A DNA stretch of 6,233 bases from positions 1 to 6,233 of the forward strand of contig CANJJP010000104.1 in assembly GCA_947474485.1 (NCBI GenBank). The letters run 5' to 3'. Numbering within the stretch: position 1 is the first letter of the stretch; each line of letters starts with the position of its first letter. Under the pieces are notes generated by a model that was not told the origin of the DNA, did no database searches, and worked only from the letters and a program-made list of their open reading frames with translations. Positions 1 to 6,233 of this stretch are shown here, piece by piece. Both the position numbers and the translations under genes were made by a program. The stretch is from Bacteroidota bacterium. GTDB taxonomy: Bacteria; Bacteroidota; Bacteroidia; B-17B0; Aurantibacillaceae.

Positions 1-1
1 A

Positions 2-3000
2 ATTTTAACCGAATCACACCAATTGACAAATACAATAGTTAGAAATTTTGAAATTTCTTTCAGTAGATTTTGGTTTTACGAAGCGTCAAATTTAAAATTA
101 AGTGAAAAAGCTTGGATTGAAACAACAATAAATAGTATAGGAAAAAATTTACCTAAAATAATTCATGATATTGAACTTATAAAAGAAGATGCTTTTTCAT
201 TTTTACAAAATGATGTATTGAATCAGGGTAATGTTAAACCTCATATTGCTTTATTTTTAACTTTTTGTGAGCTTTATGAAGGTGTACAGGACAAGATAAA
301 TACTATTACTGAACGGCATTTAAATTATTACTACCAAGATATATTAAAATTAAAGCCTTTAACTGGCACTTTGGATTCAATATTTTTAACATTCGTTGCG
401 AACGCTGGATCAGATTCTATCCAATTAAACGAAGGAACTAAATTTATTTATGAATCAAAAAACGAAGACTCGAGTGTAAATTTCATATTAGACAAGCCAT
501 TAGTAATAAATGAAGGTTCAATTTCAAAAGTAATGGGTATAAATGTTTCTTCGCAATCATGGCAAGACTCATTTATGAAAAGATCAGATAGTAATTTTGA
601 ATTGCATGAGCTTAATTTTCCTATTGATAGTTCTTTTGAATTTGGATTTGAGATTTCATCCGAGTACTTAATTTTAGAAGAAGGTGATAGGAGAATTACT
701 TTTGACTTTTTTTTAAGTAGAAAAGAAAAATTACAATTTATTGAAAAAATTGAAAAAGACTTTTTTCCATTTGATTTAGAAAAATTAAATTCACTCATTT
801 CTAATTCATGGAATATTTTTTATTCTACAAAAGAGGAAATGTTGCCAATTGAAGGCAATTCTCTAAATATTTGTTTTCATGAAGAGTATGATGTTTTAAA
901 ATTAAGATTTGATATTCTAATCAAAAAACATCTTTCTACTTTTTCACCCCTTGAAATTGAAGATAATTTGAATGAAGCGGTATTGAAGTTTGTTTTAAAT
1001 GAAAATGGATTTAAATATTATTCTCTTTTCAGAGATATTTCATTTTCAAAAGCTACTTTAAATATAGAAGTAATTGATATCAGAGATTTAATTATCCAAA
1101 ATGATTTTGGAACTCTTGAAAATGGTTTGCCATTTGAACCTTTTGGCTTTAGTCCCAAAATTGGTTCAAACTTATATATTGGGCATAAAAACTTATTTTT
1201 AAAACCATTAAAAGATCTTGTAATTAATTTGGAATGGAATAATTTACCTTTTGATGAAAATGGATTTGAAGGTTATTACAAAAATTATAGTGGAATTGAG
1301 AATAATAACTCTTTTAAAGTTAAAATTAGTTCATTAAGAGATAAAAATTGGATTCCTTCAGTTAATAAACAAGTTCTAGATTTGTTTACTGGTATTCCTT
1401 CGGATTCTAGTCAAGAAAATAATTTACTAAGTCCAATTAGAAGATTAAATGAAATAGATATTTCTGCTATTGGTCTTAATTATAATGCAAGGATAATCGG
1501 TCCTTTAGAAAATTATGATATTACTACTACTGATGGATTTATAAAATTGGAACTTTGTTATCCCGAGGCTGCATTTGGTCATGATCAACATACAGATTTG
1601 ATTCAAAAAATGGCATTTAAGGCCTCTAAAAACAAGGGCGTTATGGAAAGTGTTAATGAGCCCTATACGCCAAGTATTAAGTCCATTTCATTAGAATATA
1701 AGTCACAAATTGATATTTCTCAATGGGACGAAAGAATTACTTTAAGGAAAATAAATCCGTTCGGAAAAGAATTAAATGTTGCTAAAAGCGATTGGAAAAT
1801 TTTACCTTTTTTCTCTGAAGGAGGCGCAATACTAATTGGATTTGATCCACTATTAAGCAATAAAGAAATTTCTCTTCTTTTTAAGATTTCAAATAAAAAG
1901 AGTATTAATGATAATGTATTAAGACTAAGTGTTTTTGAAAACTCTTCCTGGATTCCATTTTCTTCTGAACAAATTACCTACGACTCAACACATCAATTAC
2001 AAAGAGATGGTATCATAAAGATAAAATTACCAGAAGTCTATTCTTATATTGGATCTAGATATGCAAGTAGTATTTGGTTAAGAATTGACACTAATGAACC
2101 AACTATTTTATCTTATATAGAAAATATTCATTTAAATGCTGGAATTGCTACTAGAGAAACAGAATTAAAAATCAATTCTTCATTTGTTCCTGAGTTTTCT
2201 ATTTCAGAAATGATGTATCCGTTAGTTCAAATTAATAAAATTGAGCAGCCCTATAAATCTTATGGTGGGCGAATGCCAGAATCTGAAATAGACTTTAGAA
2301 TAAGAACTAGTGAACGAATTCGACATAAGTCTAGAGCTATTTCAATTCAAGATATTGAAAATATTCTATTAGGTGAATTTCCAGAGATTCAGAATTTAAA
2401 ATGTTTGTGCCATTTAGATAAAAATCTTGAATTTAAGCCTGGGTCAATTTTGGTTGTTATAGTTCCTCAAGATAATAAGGATGAAATAAGTTATGAAAGG
2501 TATTTTACAAATGAATATTTAGCAAGAATACAGGAGTTTTTAAGTAGCAAAATAATGGCGGGAATGAATGTTTCAGTTATTAATCCTATCTATGAAAAAG
2601 TTAGCTTAAAGTTTAATGTTAAGTTTATTGAAGGTTATAACGAGAAATTAGGATTTAAAAAATTAAAAGATAAAATAATTAGTTTTTTAGACCCTTGGAA
2701 AAGTGAAAAGTTAATTAACCAAGGGGGTATTATTCCATCTACTTTAGTATTAAATGAGATAGAGCTTGAAAACTATGTTGATTACATAACAAATTTCTCT
2801 TTATTTCATATAGTAAATGACCAAATTATCAATTTATCCGAAGCACAACAAAATGATTTAATTATTAAAGGAAATTCTCCAATTTCCATACTAATTCCTG
2901 ATATACAGCATAAAATATTAGCATACAACGATGAAATATCAACTGATAATCCAGGCATAAATGATATGATGATTGGGAACGATTTTTTAATTAAAAATAC

Positions 3001-3121
3001 GGTGGTTAAAAAATCCGCCGGCTTAGGCTATGATTTATTAGAAAAAACCTTTCAATTGTCTACTGAATCAAAGGAAATCCTAGAAAAAAAACGTACTTTT
3101 ACTTTGTATTTAAAAGATTAG
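2..3121 (+). CDS. Baseplate J/gp6-like wedge protein of a contractile injection system (5' end probably outside window)
   Basis: Probable structural subunit of the baseplate wedge of an eCIS or phage-like tail, the ring that joins the spike to the sheath and holds the fibres. Numbering residues from the TTG at 23, an N-terminal block at 71-112 has the pattern KPHIALFLTF, then RHLNYYYQDILKLKP, which I recall from large eCIS baseplate proteins. A middle beta-rich region includes PFEPFGFSPKIGSNLYIG (370-387), AFGH (517-520) and PYTPSIKSISLEY (547-559). A baseplate_J-type region covers about 747-925: YGGRMPESEIDFRIRTSERI, an acidic helix ending FPEIQNLKCL, then NPIYEKVSLKFNVKF (854-868), FLDPW (888-892) and GGIIPSTLVLNEIE (901-914). 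There is no signal peptide or membrane segment, as expected for a cytoplasmically assembled particle. The frame stays open from 23 back to base 2 and has no ATG before about codon 171, so the real start is probably upstream; TTG at 23 is the only local candidate. It stops with TAG one base before the fibre gene. The baseplate family call is firm; equating it with Afp11 or Afp12 is not. Confidence 0.85.
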   Translation: MLTESHQLTNTIVRNFEISFSRFWFYEASNLKLSEKAWIETTINSIGKNLPKIIHDIELIKEDAFSFLQNDVLNQGNVKPHIALFLTFCELYEGVQDKINTITERHLNYYYQDILKLKPLTGTLDSIFLTFVANAGSDSIQLNEGTKFIYESKNEDSSVNFILDKPLVINEGSISKVMGINVSSQSWQDSFMKRSDSNFELHELNFPIDSSFEFGFEISSEYLILEEGDRRITFDFFLSRKEKLQFIEKIEKDFFPFDLEKLNSLISNSWNIFYSTKEEMLPIEGNSLNICFHEEYDVLKLRFDILIKKHLSTFSPLEIEDNLNEAVLKFVLNENGFKYYSLFRDISFSKATLNIEVIDIRDLIIQNDFGTLENGLPFEPFGFSPKIGSNLYIGHKNLFLKPLKDLVINLEWNNLPFDENGFEGYYKNYSGIENNNSFKVKISSLRDKNWIPSVNKQVLDLFTGIPSDSSQENNLLSPIRRLNEIDISAIGLNYNARIIGPLENYDITTTDGFIKLELCYPEAAFGHDQHTDLIQKMAFKASKNKGVMESVNEPYTPSIKSISLEYKSQIDISQWDERITLRKINPFGKELNVAKSDWKILPFFSEGGAILIGFDPLLSNKEISLLFKISNKKSINDNVLRLSVFENSSWIPFSSEQITYDSTHQLQRDGIIKIKLPEVYSYIGSRYASSIWLRIDTNEPTILSYIENIHLNAGIATRETELKINSSFVPEFSISEMMYPLVQINKIEQPYKSYGGRMPESEIDFRIRTSERIRHKSRAISIQDIENILLGEFPEIQNLKCLCHLDKNLEFKPGSILVVIVPQDNKDEISYERYFTNEYLARIQEFLSSKIMAGMNVSVINPIYEKVSLKFNVKFIEGYNEKLGFKKLKDKIISFLDPWKSEKLINQGGIIPSTLVLNEIELENYVDYITNFSLFHIVNDQIINLSEAQQNDLIIKGNSPISILIPDIQHKILAYNDEISTDNPGINDMMIGNDFLIKNTVVKKSAGLGYDLLEKTFQLSTESKEILEKKRTFTLYLKD

Positions 3122-3122
3122 T

Positions 3123-3824
3123 ATGGCACAAAAGACAAGAGCAAATCTTAAGAATTATTTTTTAAAGGGGAACATTCCTACTGAACAGGATTTTCACGAT
3201 TTTATTGAATCTAGTGTAAATAAGTTGGATGATGGAATTATAAAAACTAAAGGAGAAGGTATTAAAATTTTAGCAGATGGTCCTAATCGTGAATTGCTTA
3301 ATTTTTTCGATAATATAAATGATTTAAATCCCACTTGGATAATTAATCAAAAAAGTGAAGATGGGAATGAAGGATTTAATTTTAGTGAGCCAAATGGCGG
3401 AAGTAGACTTTTTATAGCTAAAGGAGGAAATGTTGGGATTGGTTCTACAAGACCTGAAAACAAACTAGATGTATCTGGCATTATTGGTATGGAAGGTAGA
3501 AAAGGTAATTTTGCCTTTGGTGAAATACCTGCTGATGGAGAATGGCATGATGTGGTTTCCGATTTGAATGAATATCAGGCGTTTGAAGTTATAGCAACTG
3601 TTGGAAAAAAGAGTGCCCATTCTATCTTGCATGCAATTGCTGTTAGTACGTATGGGAATTCAAAAAATGCAATTACTAAAACCTGTGGCTATTATGGTTG
3701 GGCTAGAAACAAAATTGACATTAGATGGAGTGGTTCTTATTTTAGTTTTCAATTGCAAATTAAAACAAAATGTAATTACGGCGAAGGAGTTTTAATAAAA
3801 TATAATGTAGCAAAACTATATTAA
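3123..3824 (+). CDS. Tail-fibre/adhesin-like protein of the injection system
   Basis: A 233-residue putative receptor-binding fibre or adhesin. Three parts are visible. Residues 4-39 (KTRANLKNYFLKGNIPTEQD, then a FIESSVNKLDDG stretch) form a helical N-terminal segment that I recall at the start of many Bacteroidota fibre-like proteins; it is probably the particle-docking part. Residues 57-119 contain LLNFFDNINDLNPTWII, SRLFIAKGGNVGIG and PENKLDVSG, the GIGT-x-P-x-x-x-LDVSG pattern typical of trimeric phage-fibre and adhesin shafts. Residues about 124-233 form a compact beta-rich domain with IPADGEWHD (135-143), AFEVIA (153-158), HAIAVS (170-175) and RWSGSYFSFQLQIKT (201-215), the likely target-binding head. 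There is no signal peptide. ATG at 3123 lies one base after the preceding stop, with no Shine-Dalgarno, and no other start fits the N-terminal motif. The 3' half is clearly richer in GC than the neighbouring genes. Fibre identity rests on motifs and context; the receptor is unknown. Confidence 0.75.
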   Translation: MAQKTRANLKNYFLKGNIPTEQDFHDFIESSVNKLDDGIIKTKGEGIKILADGPNRELLNFFDNINDLNPTWIINQKSEDGNEGFNFSEPNGGSRLFIAKGGNVGIGSTRPENKLDVSGIIGMEGRKGNFAFGEIPADGEWHDVVSDLNEYQAFEVIATVGKKSAHSILHAIAVSTYGNSKNAITKTCGYYGWARNKIDIRWSGSYFSFQLQIKTKCNYGEGVLIKYNVAKLY

Positions 3825-3830
3825 TATACA

Positions 3831-3998
3831 ATGAAAAAAACAGCATTACCCCAAAAAATAAAACTTGAGCTTACTATTGATGAAGTGAATGTTATCCTCG
3901 AATTATTAGGAAATCAGCCTTTTGTCGGCGTTTATAAACTTATTGAAAAAATCCATTTACAAGCAAAAGATAGTACAGAAAGTAAATTAAAAGGTTAA
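3831..3998 (+). CDS. Small conserved-looking 55-residue protein, function unknown
   Basis: A short gene of 55 codons starting MKKTALPQKIKLELTIDEVN and ending in a Lys-rich tail. I do not recognise a named family. The middle, residues 14-45, reads LTIDEVNVILELLGNQPFVG followed by a helix with VYKLIEKIHLQA. This L-x-x-x-E-V-N-x-I-L-x-x-L-G-x-x-P-F pattern with a trailing Gln/Ala-containing helix resembles small hypothetical proteins that I recall near phage tail and fibre genes. The predicted form is one beta strand plus two amphipathic helices, soluble, without signal peptide or membrane segment. The ATG lies six bases after the fibre gene's stop, and the stop TAA shares its last base with the ATG of the next gene, so it is almost certainly translated as part of the operon. 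It could be a fibre chaperone, a minor baseplate piece or an assembly factor; none of these can be chosen from the sequence. Confidence 0.7.
   Translation: MKKTALPQKIKLELTIDEVNVILELLGNQPFVGVYKLIEKIHLQAKDSTESKLKG
3991..3994 (+). promoter_or_regulatory. Weak Shine-Dalgarno-like AAGG before the second baseplate gene
   Basis: A purine run, AAAAGG, ends at 3994 inside the last codons of the 55-residue gene. It is 3 bases from ATG 3998 and 6 bases from ATG 4001. The longer spacing is the usual one, so it mildly favours 4001 as the start of the large baseplate gene. Bacteroidota mostly do not rely on such sites, and no comparable motif precedes the other genes in the window, so this may be chance. 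Translational coupling through the TAATG stop/start overlap is an equally good explanation for initiation here. Confidence 0.3.
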
Positions 3999-6233
3999 TG
4001 ATGGAATCAGTATCTATAAAAAAAAACGATGATACTAGTGATGTTTTTGACCTTTTTAAGTTAAAAGATGAAGGGTTAAAAAAAATACAATTATTATCAA
4101 GTAATAATTGGACGGATTATAATTCTCATGATCCTGGAATAACAATTTTAGAAACATTATGTTATGCTTTAACTGATTTAGCGTATCGTACTGACTTTGA
4201 TATTTCAACTTTATTAAGCACACCAGGCAAAACCAAAATAGAAAACCCTCTGTTTCCTGCCCATGAAATTTTAACTACATTACCTCTATCTATATTTGAT
4301 TTTAAAAAAATGTTTCTAGACATTGAGGGTGTAAAGAATTGTGACTTTACACCAGCATACTCGGACAAGGTTATTCCCGGTATATCTGATGTTAATATTG
4401 AAGTTCATGAAGATTTTGATAATGAAACTTCTCGCGAAAACATTAAGAAAAAAATACAAAATATTATTAATAGTAATTGCCCATTGGGAATTGTTTTTGA
4501 TCGTATTGTATTTTTAGAGTATGATTTCGTTGGTGTTGTTTTAGACATTGAATTAGCAGATGAAGTAGACCCAAAAAAAATATTTGCCAAATTTATTCAA
4601 GATGTTCAGAATTATTTTTCATCCGAAATAAAATTTAAAAGTCTTAAAGAATTATTAGATAAAGATTTTGGTGTAGAAACTATTTTTAACGGGCCACTTT
4701 TAAAAAATGGATTTTTGTTAGACGAACAACTTAGTAATCAAACCATAAGGAAACGTATATATTTGTCCGATTTAATTAGCATTGCAATGGCTATAGAGGG
4801 GGTTTCGTTTGTGCGAGGTTTGAAAATAATTGATGCAGAAAAGAAAGAATATAATTGGATATATGATGTCAAATTCGCGAAAAGTCCAAGAATAGATTCT
4901 GAATTATCCAAATTTAAATGCTTTTATCGAAAATCATTAATTTTTGAAAGCAAACCATCATTTATTGAGATATGGTCATCTCCGAAATTGAATCAAACAT
5001 CATCTCATAACCAGAACACTCTTGATTTGCCTAATGGAAATCCAAAAAATTTATCGAAATACCATAGTATTCAATATGATTTTCCAGATAATTTTGGAAT
5101 TGGTTTTAAAGGGCCTGCAGCTGGGGCGAGCGAAAGAAAATCATCAGCCGCAAAACAACTAAAAGGATATTTGATTATTTATGATCAAATAATGGCTAAT
5201 TTTTTGGCTCAACTAAATCATGTGAAATATTTATTTTCAACTGAAAATATTGAAAACACATCGGCTACCCAATTAATTGATGATATACCTGGTGTAGAAT
5301 ATTTATACAAACACTTTATAGAAAATTATTATATAAAGCACAATGACTTTAAAGACAAAACTAAATTGAAATCCGAATGGATCAACTATTTAAAGAATCA
5401 AAAAAATCAACTTAACAATGAAATTCAAAATTCTTCTGAAACTAGAGAAGAGTTTTTAAAACGAAGAAATTCTGTATTAGATCATTTATTAGCGCGATTT
5501 GGAATAAATACAAATAAACTAGAGCTTCTTTCAGAAATGAAGCAAATTGAAGCTATTAATTACAAAATAGATTTATTGAAAAATTTTCCAAGATTATCTT
5601 CTGAAAAATATTCTATTGGTAAATCATCTGTTTATCCAGAAATAAGTGGTTTAAAAGCTTGGTTAGGAAAGAATTTGAATTTGAAAGGAATTACAAATGA
5701 GCATATTACTTTGGGTGTTTCTCAATTTGGATCTGAAAATGAAATAGAGGCAGAAATTTATTCATTTAAAAATCCATTAAATGAACTTTTAAAAAATGGG
5801 GTTGAAATCGAAAATATTATAGAAACCGGCTCAAATGAAGTATCTATCATTGATAACTATAATGAGATTGTTTCAAAATTGCATATTGGCAATAAACCAC
5901 AAAATGAAATAAGAAGCTTTATTAATCAAAAAATTATTGAAATAAATCATAATTCAGAAAATTTTTTAATAATTGATCATATTTCTTTAAAACCTTCAAC
6001 TGATCATTTGTGTTATGGATTTGATGTTTTATTTGATGGTAAACCCATTTTTATTTCGGAAAGGAAATTTAGTTTAAATCAATGCGATTTGTTTATTGAA
6101 AAATTTAAGGAACTAAGTACTCAGTTAGATAATTTTAAAATCGTTGAAACCGATCTTAAGGAATACAAAATAAACTTTGAATGTCAATATGGAAGTTTAT
6201 TATCAAGAAGCTATTATTCATCCAATTCGGAAG
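3998..6233 (+). CDS. Second large baseplate-type protein of the injection system (3' end cut by window)
   Basis: Open for 745 codons to the window edge with no stop, so the C-terminus is missing. Residues 38-67 begin WTDYNSHDPGITILETLCYA and end TDLAYRTDF, the W-x-D-x-x-x-x-DPGI-x-x-LE signature near the N-terminus of large baseplate proteins of eCIS and related tails. Residues 380-414 contain KQLKGYLIIYDQIMANFLAQ followed by LNHVKYLFS. Residues 488-504 contain VLDHLLARFG, and 549-562 contain ISGLKAWLG. I recall this ordered set of blocks from large proteins in Bacteroidota eCIS loci that are often labelled hypothetical. A Lys/Gln/Glu-rich, probably coiled helix lies at about 450-500. There is no signal peptide or membrane segment. 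By analogy it would be the partner wedge subunit to the upstream J-like protein (as in Afp11/Afp12 or T4 gp6/gp7), but this is inference. The start is an ATG-ATG pair: 3998 overlaps the preceding stop by one base, while 4001 sits at better spacing from AAGG at 3991-3994. Confidence 0.8.
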   Translation, partial: MMESVSIKKNDDTSDVFDLFKLKDEGLKKIQLLSSNNWTDYNSHDPGITILETLCYALTDLAYRTDFDISTLLSTPGKTKIENPLFPAHEILTTLPLSIFDFKKMFLDIEGVKNCDFTPAYSDKVIPGISDVNIEVHEDFDNETSRENIKKKIQNIINSNCPLGIVFDRIVFLEYDFVGVVLDIELADEVDPKKIFAKFIQDVQNYFSSEIKFKSLKELLDKDFGVETIFNGPLLKNGFLLDEQLSNQTIRKRIYLSDLISIAMAIEGVSFVRGLKIIDAEKKEYNWIYDVKFAKSPRIDSELSKFKCFYRKSLIFESKPSFIEIWSSPKLNQTSSHNQNTLDLPNGNPKNLSKYHSIQYDFPDNFGIGFKGPAAGASERKSSAAKQLKGYLIIYDQIMANFLAQLNHVKYLFSTENIENTSATQLIDDIPGVEYLYKHFIENYYIKHNDFKDKTKLKSEWINYLKNQKNQLNNEIQNSSETREEFLKRRNSVLDHLLARFGINTNKLELLSEMKQIEAINYKIDLLKNFPRLSSEKYSIGKSSVYPEISGLKAWLGKNLNLKGITNEHITLGVSQFGSENEIEAEIYSFKNPLNELLKNGVEIENIIETGSNEVSIIDNYNEIVSKLHIGNKPQNEIRSFINQKIIEINHNSENFLIIDHISLKPSTDHLCYGFDVLFDGKPIFISERKFSLNQCDLFIEKFKELSTQLDNFKIVETDLKEYKINFECQYGSLLSRSYYSSNSE

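Noticed and set aside
71..400. Possible T6SS TssF-like protein as the identity of the first gene
   Set aside because: TssF shares distant wedge ancestry, but the FYY-x-x-L-x-L-KP type block and the later full baseplate_J region fit the eCIS/phage wedge proteins better, and the length is greater than I expect for TssF.
448..798. Open frame of 116 codons on the minus strand
   Set aside because: It lies wholly inside the J-like gene. Its Ser/Lys/Phe-rich, low-complexity translation is the mirror of an AT-rich coding strand and shows no motif.
3099..3130. Promoter or terminator between the first and second genes
   Set aside because: Only one base separates the stop and the ATG. I see no hairpin with a T-run and no -33 TTG / -7 TAnnTTTG pair placed to serve the fibre gene.
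3601..3795. Open frame of 64 codons on the plus strand in a second frame
   Set aside because: It overlaps the C-terminal domain of the fibre gene, whose motifs in this stretch (HAIAVS, RWSGSYFSFQ) are clearly the real product.
3825..3830. Regulatory site in the six-base gap before the small gene
   Set aside because: The gap is too short for a regulatory element and has no ribosome-binding motif; it is just an AT spacer within the operon.
4162..4590. Two minus-strand open frames (4162-4368 and 4405-4590)
   Set aside because: Both are antisense to the large baseplate gene, which is continuously open here and carries a conserved N-terminal signature just upstream. Neither has a recognisable product.
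1..6233. tRNA, rRNA, CRISPR array, insertion sequence ends or direct repeats
   Set aside because: Reading both strands I found no repeated spaced units, no cloverleaf-like segment and no transposase frame; coding sequence fills the window.

Overview
The window looks like part of a contractile-injection-system locus (an extracellular contractile injection system, eCIS, or a close phage-tail-like relative) from a member of the Bacteroidota, probably a flavobacterium-like organism. The evidence for the host is the very AT-rich composition (about 24% GC by hand count in two 300-base blocks, 661-960 and 5701-6000), the near absence of Shine-Dalgarno sequences before tightly packed genes, and protein motifs that I know from memory mainly from Bacteroidota eCIS clusters. 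No sheath, tube, spike, ATPase or toxin gene lies in this window, so the full type of system cannot be settled here.

Layout: all four genes are on the + strand and form one uninterrupted operon-like block. (1) Positions 2-3121 hold a very large baseplate J/gp6-like wedge protein, which probably enters from upstream of the window. (2) One base later, 3123-3824 encodes a 233-residue tail-fibre/adhesin-like protein with a particle-type N-terminal segment, a GIG-x-x-x-P-x-x-x-LDVSG hinge and a C-terminal beta-rich putative receptor-binding domain. (3) Six bases later, 3831-3998 encodes a 55-residue small protein of unnamed type. (4) Overlapping it by one base, 3998 to the window end encodes a second very large protein, still open after 745 codons. 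It carries motif blocks of the second large baseplate protein of these systems, and the window cuts it at its 3' side.

How the genes work together (inference): the two large proteins are candidates for the paired baseplate wedge subunits (the roles of Afp11/Afp12 and Pvc11/Pvc12, or T4 gp6/gp7) that surround the spike and trigger sheath contraction. The fibre-like protein would attach at the baseplate rim and recognise the target surface. The 55-residue protein could be an assembly partner, chaperone or minor baseplate subunit, but its role is unknown. Almost every base is coding: there is no intergenic gap longer than 6 bases, and I see no promoter, terminator, RNA gene, CRISPR, insertion sequence or attachment site.

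The points most worth a second look are the fibre gene and small gene lying between the two wedge genes, the clearly higher GC of the fibre gene's 3' half (113 of 300 bases, 37.7%) against about 24% in its neighbours, and the unnamed 55-residue protein.
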